From: Alphaproteobacteria bacterium
GTDB lineage: Bacteria; Myxococcota_A; UBA796; GCA-2862545
Direction: 5' to 3'
NCBI GenBank assembly: GCA_020632925.1
Contig: JACKER010000027.1
Coordinates: forward strand, 1-64,000
DNA: 64,000 nucleotides
Each line of letters begins with the position of its first letter. Positions within the stretch are counted from its first letter, which is position 1. The notes below the pieces were generated by a model. The model was not told where the DNA came from. It saw nothing but the letters and a program-made list of their open reading frames with translations, and did not search any database. This document shows positions 46,225 through 56,769 of this stretch, one piece after another. Position numbers and translations under genes: made by a program.

Positions 46225-49161
46225 TCAGTAGCGGTACTTGAGGCCGAGCCGCACGGAGCGCGGGCTCTGGCGGTAGAGGACCGAGCCGAAGCCCGGCGCG
46301 TCCACCGAGTAGTACGTGATCGCCTGCATGAAGCCCGGGATGTTGAAGATGTCCAGGGTCGCCTCGAGGGACTGGTTCTTGTCCTTGCCCCAGGAGAACT
46401 GGTGGGCGATGCGGCCGTCGATGTAGTGGACGGCGGGCATGAACCGCGAGCCGCGGCCCTGGCCGAACGCGTCGTACCCGTAGAAGGGCACGAAGGTCCG
46501 CTTCTCCCAGGCGTGGCCGGAGTCGAACTCGTAGACCAGACCGAAGGTCGTGCCGAAGGGAGCGGTGTAGCTACCGTTCAGCTTGATCATGTGGAAGCTG
46601 TGGTAGGGGAGGTACCCGTACCAGCCGGCCTCGTCGTAGTACTCGGGGTCCTTCGGGCTGTACCGGCCGAGGCCGTGGAAGCCGTCGAGGAACCAGCCGA
46701 AGCCGTTGTCGATGAAGAAGGCGCGGGTGTCCTTGTCACCGATGTCGTCGAGGTAGACGCCGACGTTGTTGCCGTCGGATCCGGAGGTGGCGCCCGGCGC
46801 GAGCTCGAACTGGCCGGGGGTGTTTCCGAAGGCCTCGGACAGCGTGTACGACCCGAAGACCTGCCAGACCTCGTCGAACTGCTTGTGAACGGTGAGCTCG
46901 ACCGCGCGGTAGATCCGGCGCTTGATCGGCACGTTCATGATGTACCAGTCCTGGAGGTTCGTATCCACGTCCTCCGGGAGGTTGGTGGTCGACGACAGGA
47001 TGCCGCGCAGACCGACCGACATGTCCTTGATGACCTCGCGCTCCACGCCGAGGTTCACCTTGTTCATGACGGAGGGCTTGAGGGCCTCGTCGTAGATCAG
47101 CGGGGCGCCGGCGGCGTCCTGCGTGTTCGACCAGACGAACTCACCCGAGCCCGGGTCGCGCACGAAGCGGACGAAGCTGTTCGCGGAGCGGCTGTTCGAC
47201 CACTCCCACAGGTTGTTGCCCGCGAGGTCGTAGTACTGGCCGTAGTGACCGCTGATCTTGGTCTTGCCGTCGGCCATCGGGTCGAGCGAGAAGCCGAGGC
47301 GCGGCGCCGGCATGATGATCGGGCCGTACTCGCCCTGGTTCTCGGCGTCCGAGGGCAGCACGCCCGTGAACAGACCGGTCGGGTCGTACAGCGTCGGGTC
47401 CTGGGTCGGCGGGCGCGAGCCGTCGTCGGCGTGACCGTCCTCGATGTCCATGCGGACACCGGCGTTGATGGTCAGCTGCTTGGCCGGGGTCCAGTCGTCC
47501 TGCAGGTAGAGCTGGTAGGTGTAGACCTTGTTGCCCAGCGGACCGACGTTCGTCCAGTGCTCCCGGATGCCGCAGTCGCTGTGGTCGGGCTGCGTACAGG
47601 GGAAGTCGAACTCCGGGGTCAGCGGGTCATCGTACGGCCCGAAGCGGGTGCCGACATCGGTCTGGACGCCCGTGGGGTTGCCGTTCGAGTCGATCCAGTC
47701 GATCTGCGTCTCGCCCGTGTTCTGGATGTCGCGCTGGGCGACGAGCATCCAGGCCTCGGCCCCGAACTTCCAGACGTGCGACCCGAGGACGTGGTCGAGG
47801 AAGCGGGTGTACGACAGGCCGCCACCGATCCGGTTGCGGTCGTTGAGGTCGAAGTCGTACGCGTTGTCGTTGAGCGCGCCCTGGGCGTCGAGGCGGGACG
47901 GCGTCTCGTGGTCGCCGCTGGTCGGGACCACGTCGATGTTCTGGTTGAGGTACCCGCCGTGGACCTCGAGGACGTTCTTGTCGTCGGGCGTGAACGTCGC
48001 CGTGAGGCGGTGGTTCTGGCTCCAGTCCACGCGGTCGGTCGTGGCCGCCGGGGCGACGAACTGGCTCGCGTCGATCCGGGCGGAGGTGTTGTACGACCCG
48101 TTGAAGATGTACCGGAAGGTCAGGGTCGGCGTGGGGAACCACGTGACCTTGCCCATGAACTGGCCGCCGGTCGCCGTGATCGCGTTGCTCTCACCGGTGT
48201 CCGGGTCGACGTCGTCCACACCCTCGGGGATGGCCCAGTTGTAGTTCAGGTCGAGCGCCGTGAAGTACCACAGCTTCTCCTTGATCAACGGACCGCCGGC
48301 GGTGCCGTTGAAGACCGGCGCCCGGAAGCGCGACTTGATCGTCGGCACCTCGTCGATCTGCGCCGGATCGAAGATGTCGTACTCCTTCTGGAAGAAGGCG
48401 TGCTGGCTGTAGAAGATGGCCGCGCTGCCGTGGTGCTCGTCGCCGCCGTCCTTCGTGACGACGTTGACCATCATGCCGGTGAACTGACCGAACTCGGCGG
48501 GCGCGCCGTCGGTGTAGACCTGGATCTCCTCGATCGCGTCGAAGTTGACGTTCTGACCGAAGGTCTTGGTCGCCGGGTCGCGGGTGGAGACACCGTCGAT
48601 GGTGTAGTTGTTGCCGTACTGACCCTCACCGCGGACCGACGGGTTGCCGTCGCCGTTGCCGCCACCGGAGGTGTCGATGCGGCCGCTGACGCCCGGGATG
48701 GTCTGGATGACGTCCTGGTACGACCGGCCGACCGGCAGCTCCTGGAACTCGTCCGCGGAGAGCTGCGTCGAGAAGGAGCTGCTCGTGGTGTCGATGACCG
48801 GGCGGTAGCCCAGGACCTCGATCTCCTCCGCGACGCTGCCCATCTTGGCGGGGATCGGCACGTTGGTGGTCGTGTTCAGCGCGACGCGGACCTCGGCGCG
48901 AGCGACCAGCGCACCCTTGAAGGTGACGGCCAGCTCGTAGATGCCCGGGGCGAGGTCGCCGAAGCGGAAGTTGCCGTTCTCGTCGGTCGTGACGACGCGC
49001 TCACCGGCGAGGTCGACACCGGACAGCGTGACCTCGGCGCCAGGCACCGGCAGGTCGGTCTCGTCGGTCACGACACCCTGGATGATGCCGGTCTCGGCGG
49101 CGTAGGCCACCTCGATCTGGTTGGCGAGGAGTGCGAGGAGACTCGGGAAGAGTGCGTGCAT
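46225..49161 (-). CDS. TonB-dependent receptor with carboxypeptidase-like N-domain
   Basis: A 978-residue outer-membrane receptor. After the signal (MHALFPSLLALLANQIEVAYA) comes a carboxypeptidase-regulatory-like domain (TGIIQGVVTDETDLPVPGAEVTLSG, about 26-105), then the plug (LPVGRSYQDVIQTIPGVSGR, NYTIDGVSTRDP, VYTDGAPAEFGQFTGMMVNV) and a ~700-residue beta-barrel ending in an aromatic (SVRLGLKYRY). It resembles the Oar/OMP-b-brl_3 group of myxobacterial receptors. The ligand is unknown. Codon use is highly biased, suggesting strong expression. It follows the small secreted gene by 8 bp and has a likely terminator. Confidence 0.93.
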   Translation of the reverse strand: MHALFPSLLALLANQIEVAYAAETGIIQGVVTDETDLPVPGAEVTLSGVDLAGERVVTTDENGNFRFGDLAPGIYELAVTFKGALVARAEVRVALNTTTNVPIPAKMGSVAEEIEVLGYRPVIDTTSSSFSTQLSADEFQELPVGRSYQDVIQTIPGVSGRIDTSGGGNGDGNPSVRGEGQYGNNYTIDGVSTRDPATKTFGQNVNFDAIEEIQVYTDGAPAEFGQFTGMMVNVVTKDGGDEHHGSAAIFYSQHAFFQKEYDIFDPAQIDEVPTIKSRFRAPVFNGTAGGPLIKEKLWYFTALDLNYNWAIPEGVDDVDPDTGESNAITATGGQFMGKVTWFPTPTLTFRYIFNGSYNTSARIDASQFVAPAATTDRVDWSQNHRLTATFTPDDKNVLEVHGGYLNQNIDVVPTSGDHETPSRLDAQGALNDNAYDFDLNDRNRIGGGLSYTRFLDHVLGSHVWKFGAEAWMLVAQRDIQNTGETQIDWIDSNGNPTGVQTDVGTRFGPYDDPLTPEFDFPCTQPDHSDCGIREHWTNVGPLGNKVYTYQLYLQDDWTPAKQLTINAGVRMDIEDGHADDGSRPPTQDPTLYDPTGLFTGVLPSDAENQGEYGPIIMPAPRLGFSLDPMADGKTKISGHYGQYYDLAGNNLWEWSNSRSANSFVRFVRDPGSGEFVWSNTQDAAGAPLIYDEALKPSVMNKVNLGVEREVIKDMSVGLRGILSSTTNLPEDVDTNLQDWYIMNVPIKRRIYRAVELTVHKQFDEVWQVFGSYTLSEAFGNTPGQFELAPGATSGSDGNNVGVYLDDIGDKDTRAFFIDNGFGWFLDGFHGLGRYSPKDPEYYDEAGWYGYLPYHSFHMIKLNGSYTAPFGTTFGLVYEFDSGHAWEKRTFVPFYGYDAFGQGRGSRFMPAVHYIDGRIAHQFSWGKDKNQSLEATLDIFNIPGFMQAITYYSVDAPGFGSVLYRQSPRSVRLGLKYRY

Positions 49162-49169
49162 CGTTCACC

Positions 49170-49847
49170 TCACCGAGCCGCGACGGAGACGGTGTCCTGG
49201 ATGCAGGTCACACCGGTGTCTCCGCTCTCGGAAAAGCAGGTCTGGAGGTAGAAGGTGGAGTTGCCGTTCGTCAGCGCCATCGAGTAGTCGCCGGCCGGGA
49301 GGCTCGGGACGTCGGCGTGGACGAAGGCGGTGGAGCAGTCGCTGACCAGCGGGGCGCTGGCGACGACGACGCCGGTGTAGTCGATGAAGTCGAGCTGGAC
49401 CGAGTCGTTCAGGCTGCAGCCCTGGAACGAGATGGTGGACCCGACCGTGGCGTCCGCGGGCACGTCGTACGCGTCGACGACGAACTCACCGGGGCAGGCG
49501 CGGTAGTACCAGCCGCTCGGGATGGTCAGCTCCTCACCGTCGACGGTGAGGGTCACGTCGAACCAGCCGGACTCACCCGAGGGGGAGGCGGGGACGACGC
49601 CGTAGTACTTGAAGCCGACATCCTGGGCGTACTCAGGGACGTCGGGGTCGTTCTCGGCGGCCTGCAGCGAGACGAACGGCGCGTTGCCGATCTTCGCGCT
49701 CGCGGCGGTTCCGAGGTGATGACCCTGGATGATCACCGACTGGCACCCGTCGACGTAGGAGTAGTCGGGGGTGATGGTGGCGAGCGTCGGCTGGAGCAGG
49801 CAGGCGGTGAACCCGGCTACGGAGCTCCAGAGGAGCAGGCGTCGCAT
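49170..49847 (-). CDS. Exported beta-rich protein upstream of TonB receptor
   Basis: A 225-residue protein with a lipoprotein-like signal (MRRLLLWSSVAGFTAC, Cys16). SYVDGCQSVIIQGHHLGTAA resembles the start of an IPT/TIG-like domain, and the second half repeats a similar pattern (VGSTISFQGCSLNDSVQLDF). Conserved Cys pairs suggest disulphides. The ATG at 49847 has GAGGA upstream. It is co-transcribed with the TonB-dependent receptor and may be its surface partner; this is inferred from gene order only. Confidence 0.75.
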   Translation of the reverse strand: MRRLLLWSSVAGFTACLLQPTLATITPDYSYVDGCQSVIIQGHHLGTAASAKIGNAPFVSLQAAENDPDVPEYAQDVGFKYYGVVPASPSGESGWFDVTLTVDGEELTIPSGWYYRACPGEFVVDAYDVPADATVGSTISFQGCSLNDSVQLDFIDYTGVVVASAPLVSDCSTAFVHADVPSLPAGDYSMALTNGNSTFYLQTCFSESGDTGVTCIQDTVSVAAR

Positions 49848-49994
49848 ACTGTCCTCGCGGCACGATGTGGAACGAAAGTGGACGTCCGGTGACGAGCGGT
49901 GACGAACCGGCGGCGCCTCATAGCTCCTTTCGGGTCCGACGCAAGCGCGCGTGACGACGTGCGAGCGGGTGACCGGGCGGACTATCAGGGACAC

Positions 49995-51542
49995 ATGCGC
50001 GTCACGGTGCTGGTGCTCGCGGGTCTGTCAGGTGCGTGTCGAAATACGGATACGACCGGGCCGGCGTCGCTGCTGGTGGTCGAACCTTCGCTGATCACCG
50101 TGGGAGATGCGCCGCTCTCCCGTGAGCTGGTGGTCACGACCTCCCGGCCGACGCGGCTCGAGGTCCGGATGCTCGCCGAGGGGTTGGACCAGACCATCCG
50201 CTGGCCCGAGCTCTCGAAACGCCACGACGTCGCGCTGCTCGGTGCCATGCCGGACCGCGTCGTCGAGGTCGACGTCGTCGTCACGGCCGAGGACGGTGCG
50301 CTCGAGGAGCGCCGCCTCGCGTTCGTCACCGAGCCGACCGCCTCGCCGTGGGTCACGGTGGAGGTGCTGCACGCCGAGCCGGAGCGCGTCTCCTCCGGGT
50401 ACGTCCTGCTCCCGCTGCAGACGCCGAGCAGGGTGTTCTGGTTCGGCGCGCTGGACCTGGCGACGGGCGAGCTCGGCTGGCAGTACACGGGACCGGTCAA
50501 CTTCGGCGACGTCCGGATGACGGCGGAGGGGACGCTCATCGGGCTCGCGCGTGGGGTCCAGGAGCTCTCGATGCTCGGTGAGCCGCTCCGTCGGATGGCC
50601 GCCGATCCCGAGCCCGGCGAGGACGTCGTCCCCATCCCGTGGAGCGACCTGCACCACGAGCTGTTCCCGCTGGGGAACGGTGCGTTCGCGTCCCTGACGC
50701 ATCGCGTGGTCGCCCTCGAGCAGATGCGCCTGTCCTACGTCGATCCCACCCGCACGGGTCCAGGGCGCACGGTCGACGACGGCATCGTGGTCTTCGACGA
50801 GCGGGGCGAGGTGTTCGGCGAATGGTGGATGACGGACCTGCTCGACCCGCTCCACATCGGCTTCGACGCGCTCGACGGCGAGTGGTCGCACGGCAACGCC
50901 GTCATCCGCTCCTTCTCGGGGGACGGGCTCATCGCCGAGGCGCGCCACCAGGACACCCTGTTCGAGGTCGACGGGAGCGGGGAGGTCCGCTGGATCCTGT
51001 CCCGGCCCGAGGGTTGGCGCTCCCCGTGGTCGGAGCGGGTGCTGCAGCCGGTGGGCGAGATGGCCTGGCCGCTCCATCCTCACGGTCCGAGCGTGTCGAG
51101 CGACGGGTTGCTCCTCGCGTTCGACAACGGCAACGACGGGGCCTCCCCCTACGACACGGGCGTGGCCGCGTGGCCGAGGTCCAGGGTGATCGCGTGGGAG
51201 GTCGACCCGGACGCGATGACGGTTCGCACGGCGTGGACCTGGACACCCCCCGGCGACCTGCTGTTCAGCGCGGCCCTCGGGAACGCGACCGCGCTGCCGG
51301 ACGGCCACGTGGTGGCGTGCTTCGGGTTCCTCGACGGGGAGGGGGACGTGTCCAACGAGGAGGCGGGTCGCGGCCACCGCTCGGTGCGCGTCATGGAGTT
51401 CGTACCGGGGGAGGAGCAACCGGTCGCCGACGTTCGCCTCTCGCTGCCGTTCGATCGGATGCCGGACGGCGTCAAGGCGTACCGGGCGGTGCCCACCCCC
51501 TCGCTGTACGCGGCCGACGTCGAGGTCGAGCGCTCGCGCTGA
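49995..51542 (+). CDS. Arylsulfotransferase (ASST)-like lipoprotein
   Basis: A 515-residue predicted lipoprotein (MRVTVLVLAGLSGAC, Cys15). After a beta-sandwich N-domain (about 25-115), the rest looks like a six-bladed propeller of the ASST family: HIGFDALDGEWSHGNAVIRS followed by LIAEARHQDTLFEVDGSGEVRWIL and AWPLHPHGPSVSSDGLLLAFDNG. ASSTs move sulfate between phenols using a catalytic His; whether that His is kept here cannot be settled by eye. Divergent from the TonB operon. Confidence 0.75.
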   Translation: MRVTVLVLAGLSGACRNTDTTGPASLLVVEPSLITVGDAPLSRELVVTTSRPTRLEVRMLAEGLDQTIRWPELSKRHDVALLGAMPDRVVEVDVVVTAEDGALEERRLAFVTEPTASPWVTVEVLHAEPERVSSGYVLLPLQTPSRVFWFGALDLATGELGWQYTGPVNFGDVRMTAEGTLIGLARGVQELSMLGEPLRRMAADPEPGEDVVPIPWSDLHHELFPLGNGAFASLTHRVVALEQMRLSYVDPTRTGPGRTVDDGIVVFDERGEVFGEWWMTDLLDPLHIGFDALDGEWSHGNAVIRSFSGDGLIAEARHQDTLFEVDGSGEVRWILSRPEGWRSPWSERVLQPVGEMAWPLHPHGPSVSSDGLLLAFDNGNDGASPYDTGVAAWPRSRVIAWEVDPDAMTVRTAWTWTPPGDLLFSAALGNATALPDGHVVACFGFLDGEGDVSNEEAGRGHRSVRVMEFVPGEEQPVADVRLSLPFDRMPDGVKAYRAVPTPSLYAADVEVERSR

Positions 51543-51549
51543 GTCCGGA

Positions 51550-53106
<1,557 letters not shown>

Positions 53107-53260
53107 GCTTCGAACCTGGTGGACGGCGGGCGGATCGTCGATGACGGTCGGTGACGCCCGGACGACGCCTGGATTTCACCTGGCGCGGCGCATCGTTCCA
53201 CCTCCGTGGCACCTCCGATGCCGTACGCGGCGGCGACGTTCCAGAGCACGGGAGGCGTCG

Positions 53261-53889
53261 ATGCTGTGGATGACCTGGTTGGCGGTGGCGAGCGCGTCGG
53301 ACGTGCTGAGCGAGGAGCCGCACACCGAGCTCCTGGTGGGCTTCCACGCCGGGCAGCGGTCCTATGGGCACGCCCCGTTCCAGATCGTGGACGACCAGCG
53401 TCCGCTGGCGGGGTTGGACGAGCCCTTCGCCGCCTACCCGCTGAACGACGCCGTCGTGCTCGGACCGCGCGCCGAGGGGCGCATCGTGGTCCCGCCGCTG
53501 CGCGTGACCGGCGGCTGGCAGCGCGCCTACCCCGACTGGGAGCAGGCGGTGCCCGACACCTCCGAGCTCGACGGGAAGGGGAACCCCGTGCAGACCTCGG
53601 TCCGCGGCCTGCGCACCGACGAGGTGGTGATGGGGATCGGGGTGGAGGCGCCGACGGGGCTGCTCGTGCCCTGGGTGGACCTCGTGGGCATCGTCCACGT
53701 GTCGCGGCTGGCGCTCGAGGCGAACGGTCGGGCCGTCGACTACCACGACGAGAGCTTCTCGCTCGCGGGCCGCGCGGGCCTGCGCTGGCAGGTCGACGAC
53801 CACCTGTTCGCGGAGGCGAGCGGAGAGTACAGCCCGATCGGCATCCGGTCGTGGGGAGCCGGGCTGGGGATCGGGTCGCGTTCTACTGA
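53261..53889 (+). CDS. Outer-membrane protein, probable 1-bp deletion near the end
   Basis: A protein of about 209 residues starting MLWMTWLAVASASDVLSEEP with GGGAGG before the ATG. It has alternating strands (GRAGLRWQVDDHLFAEASGEYSPIGIRSWGAGLGIG). As given, the frame runs on for ~80 Arg/Pro-rich residues antisense to recX (to 54130). If one G is added to GGG at 53873-53875, the frame becomes GLGIGVAFY followed by TGA at 53887-53889, a perfect barrel C-terminus. Coordinates here use that corrected end. A sequencing error or a real frameshift could explain it. Confidence 0.6.
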
Positions 53890-54407
53890 TCGGGCTCGGC
53901 CTCGCCTTCGAGCGCCTTGCGGGCGGTCTCGTAGGAGAACCCCTTGCGGCCCAGGACGGCGAGCTCCTTGCGCACGACCTCGGGCCCGCCCGGACCGGTA
54001 CGCCAGGCGCCGAGCTTGCGCTTGCGGGCGAGCTTGCGGGCGGCCTCGAGCTCGGTCATGGCTTCCTCGTCGACGAGCGCCTCTCGGGCGAGGTCCTCCG
54101 CGATCCCCTTGGACCGCAATGCGGCGGTGATCGACCGGGCGCTCCCCCCGCGCCGACGCAGCGCCTTCGCCTTGGAGACCGCCCAGCGCTCGTCGTCGAG
54201 CAGCCCGAGCTCGAGGAGCCTCGCGACCTGCACCTCCTCCCAACCACGGGCTTCCTCGCGGTCGGTCCCGTGCAGCTCCACCGCGGCGTCGACCCGGCGT
54301 CGCAGCCAGCGGCGGAACGAGGCCACGGTGGGCGCGTACCGCTCGAGGTAGTGCATGCTGATGTTCCGGATCCAATCCGGGGTCGGGCGGGGCGGCGGTC
54401 GTGGCAT
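53883..54407 (-). CDS. recX: Regulatory protein RecX
   Basis: A 174-residue RecX homologue, a helical-repeat protein that binds RecA filaments and limits recombination and SOS induction. Typical parts are RRWLRRRVDAAV, LLELGLLDDERWAVSKAKAL (RecX repeat 1), RSITAALRSKGIAEDLAREAL and KELAVLGRKGFSYETARKAL. Its gene is not next to recA here. It overlaps the end of the outer-membrane protein gene by 7 bp. The start lacks a strong ribosome binding site; an ATG at 54356 is an alternative. Confidence 0.88.
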   Translation of the reverse strand: MPRPPPRPTPDWIRNISMHYLERYAPTVASFRRWLRRRVDAAVELHGTDREEARGWEEVQVARLLELGLLDDERWAVSKAKALRRRGGSARSITAALRSKGIAEDLAREALVDEEAMTELEAARKLARKRKLGAWRTGPGGPEVVRKELAVLGRKGFSYETARKALEGEAEPDQ

Positions 54408-54473
54408 GCGGACGGGCTAACCGCGGAGCCCGTCGGTCGCGCGGAAGTCCGGGCCGCCAGGATCGTTGCAGGC

Positions 54474-55436
54474 CTACGCCAGCCGTACGTCGTCGATCAG
54501 CAGCCGCGTGGCCCCTCGGCGCTTCTCGAGGCACCACGGATCCAGCCCCGCTGCCTCGAAGTCCTTTCGGACACGGTGCAGCAACACGGAGTACCGGCTG
54601 GCTGCGCCCTGGAGCACCTCGCGCCCCCACACCCCCACCATGAGGTCCTCATCGTGGCACCAACCCGCGAGCGCCGGCACCACGCGGGCCGCGCGGTCGT
54701 CGCGCCGCTGCTTCGCGAGCAGCCAGAGCAGCACCACGCGTTGGTCCGCGTCGATACGACACGTCGCCCCCTGCGGGTCCGTGACGACGGCGAGGGACCC
54801 CGCCGCGGCGTCCAGCGTCACGGTCAGCGTGTACGGGTAGCGGGCGGCCAGCGCGGGTCGGGCGGTGGGCACCAGGCTCGTGTCCTGCGCCAGCAGCTCC
54901 ACGGCGAAGGGGGCCCCTGCGATCTCGAAGGTCTCACCCGGCGCGAGCGGTCGGTCACCGTCCTCCGTGCCCAGCCACACCTCGCCGTCCGCGTGCACCA
55001 GCAGCGTCGCCGCGCGGGCCGGGCCCTCCGAGAGCCGGACGCCCGCGCCCTCCGCGCTGCCGATCACGAACCGATCGTCCTCCAGCAGGTGCACCGTGCC
55101 CGCGGACAGGTCCCGCAACACCAGCACCCCGCTCGGCTGGCTCGGGGCCGCCCGCACCCGCAGGCGGAGGTCCGGGCCCAGGCGCAGCTCGTCACCGTGT
55201 TGCAGGCGCGTGGAGCCCTCGACGGCCGTCTCGTTCACGAAGGTCCCGTTCGTGCTGCCGAGGTCGCGGACCAGCATGCCGTCCGGCCCGCACTGGACCA
55301 CCGCGTGGTGGCCCGACACGCTTCCGTCCACCAACACCACGCGGTTGCCGAGATCGCGACCGAGCGTGACCGGCCCGCCGTCCACGGGGATCACCCGGAC
55401 CACCACGTCTCCCCGTAGCAACTCCAGCTCCGCCAC
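54474..55436 (-). CDS. FHA domain-winged helix regulator
   Basis: A 320-residue cytoplasmic protein. The N-terminal FHA domain has the phosphothreonine-binding signature GRDLGNRVVL, SGHHAVVQ and DLGSTNGTFVN. A second, degenerate FHA-like unit (DDRFVIGSAEGAGVRL) follows. The last ~100 residues (QRVVLLWLLAKQRR, LMVGVWGREVLQGAASRYSV, LLHRVRKDFEAAGLDPWCLE) resemble an OmpR/PhoB-type winged helix. It could couple Ser/Thr kinase signalling to transcription. The GTG at 55436 is the likely start. It is divergent from the coiled-coil protein gene, 88 bp apart. Confidence 0.8.
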   Translation of the reverse strand: MAELELLRGDVVVRVIPVDGGPVTLGRDLGNRVVLVDGSVSGHHAVVQCGPDGMLVRDLGSTNGTFVNETAVEGSTRLQHGDELRLGPDLRLRVRAAPSQPSGVLVLRDLSAGTVHLLEDDRFVIGSAEGAGVRLSEGPARAATLLVHADGEVWLGTEDGDRPLAPGETFEIAGAPFAVELLAQDTSLVPTARPALAARYPYTLTVTLDAAAGSLAVVTDPQGATCRIDADQRVVLLWLLAKQRRDDRAARVVPALAGWCHDEDLMVGVWGREVLQGAASRYSVLLHRVRKDFEAAGLDPWCLEKRRGATRLLIDDVRLA

Positions 55437-55524
55437 CCGACCCCCGCTCGCGCATCCGCCAGTGTAGGACACCTGTAGCGGTGCCGTGACCACCCCTGCC
55501 ATACGACCAGCAGCGGAGGTACTC

Positions 55525-56373
55525 GTGGACCACGAACCGATCACCCCTTCCCGCCGCTTCCCCCTCGCCGGAGCCGTCGTCGGCGCCATCGCCCTCGCCG
55601 TCCTCCCCATCGCGTTCGGCGCGGGCTGGATGATGCGCGGCGTGGAGCGGGTCGAGGTCGCCAGGGCGCCCACGGCGGCCGAGCTCGATCTCGCCTGCAC
55701 CCCGAAGCTCGACGAGAAGCAGGACGAGCTCACGACCGCCCAGACCCGGGTCGCCGACCTCGAGCGCGACGTCGCCACGCGCACCGCCGAGGTCAACGAG
55801 CTGCAGGCGCGGATCGCGCGCAACGCGGAGGGTGGCAAGGCCCTGCGCGCCGAGCTCGAGCGCATGAAGACCGAGCTCGCCGCGACGAAGGAGCAGCTCG
55901 CCATCGCCGAGGCGGAGAAGGAGCGCCTGCTGGTCGAGCTGACCGAGACCAAGGAGGAGCTCGCCGACACCCAGGTGGCCCTCGCCGAGACGAAGGTCGA
56001 GCGCGACGAGGCGCGCGAGGACGCGCTGTTCAACCGGTTCAACCAGTTCCTGGCGGACTCCCAGCTCGAGATCTGCGAGAAGGGCAACCGCAAGAAGCTC
56101 GGCAACTGCCGCGAGGTGGTGCACGCCACCCTGTCGACGCCGGACCGTCGCGACGCCTTCGCCCACTGCGTCCGCTCGGGTCAGGCGACGCCGATGGTGC
56201 GCGAGCTCGACAAGGGCCAGACGCTGCCGGAGTTCTCGTCGATGCTCGACGAGGAGCAGAAGCAGACCAAGGGTTGGTACGTCGAGATGTGCGACCCGAC
56301 GCTGCCCGAGCGCACCGACATCCGCCTCGCCGATGGGCAGCTGCCCCCGACCGCGCCTCCCCAGGAGGGGTGA
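55525..56373 (+). CDS. Membrane-anchored coiled-coil protein
   Basis: A 282-residue protein: short cytoplasmic N-terminus, one membrane helix (residues about 14-37), then a ~110-residue coiled coil (KQDELTTAQTRVADLERDVA to KVERDEAREDALFNRFNQFL), then a small globular end with Cys (EICEKGNRKKLGNCREVVHA, YVEMCDPTLPE). It probably projects into the periplasm. GTG at 55525 is fixed by GGAGG 5 bp upstream. It shares a control region with the divergent FHA regulator, hinting at joint regulation. No family recognised. Confidence 0.72.
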   Translation: MDHEPITPSRRFPLAGAVVGAIALAVLPIAFGAGWMMRGVERVEVARAPTAAELDLACTPKLDEKQDELTTAQTRVADLERDVATRTAEVNELQARIARNAEGGKALRAELERMKTELAATKEQLAIAEAEKERLLVELTETKEELADTQVALAETKVERDEAREDALFNRFNQFLADSQLEICEKGNRKKLGNCREVVHATLSTPDRRDAFAHCVRSGQATPMVRELDKGQTLPEFSSMLDEEQKQTKGWYVEMCDPTLPERTDIRLADGQLPPTAPPQEG

Positions 56374-56757
56374 ATCGACTCGCGGTCGCGGCACGTGAGG
56401 GCGGAAAAGGCGCTTGCGCCCCGCTCTCGCGTGGGGTGACCGTGATTCTTCAGGGCGCGAAGGCCGAGAATCGGCGCTGGAATCGACTCGCGGTCGCGGC
56501 ACGTGAGGGCGGAAAAGGCGCTTGCGCCCCGCTCTCGCGTGGGGTGACCGTGAGGAGATTCTTCATCAAGGCCCGCGCATGCGGGCCGCGAAGGCCGAGA
56601 ATCGGCCGGAGTAACTGGAATCGACTCGCGGTCGCGGCACGTGAGGGCGGAAAAGGCGCTTGCGCCCCGCTCTCGCGTGGGGTGACCGTGAGGAGATTCT
56701 TCGTCAAGGCCCGCGCATGGGGCCGCGAAGGCCGAGAATCGGCCGGAGTAACTGGAA
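56372..56757. repeat. Triple tandem repeat, units of ~108-139 bp
   Basis: Three copies of a unit starting GAATCGACTCGCGGTCGC begin at 56372, 56480 and 56618. Each carries the hairpin GGCGC-TT-GCGCC inside AAAGGCGCTTGCGCC and ends near GTGGGGTGACCGTGA; copies 2 and 3 have an extra segment ending GCCGGAGTAACTG. The array fills the gap between the coiled-coil gene and the histidine kinase end. It is open in several frames but does not look coding. Confidence 0.88.
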
Positions 56758-56769
56758 TCCTCGGCCGGT

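Noticed and set aside
46174..49251. Plus-strand open frame of about 1025 codons over the TonB receptor
   Set aside because: Antisense shadow of a well-recognised receptor gene.
56450..56707. Minus-strand 85-aa repeat protein (VTPRESGAQAPFPPSRAA twice)
   Set aside because: It is a by-product of the tandem DNA repeat; no ribosome binding site or homology support.
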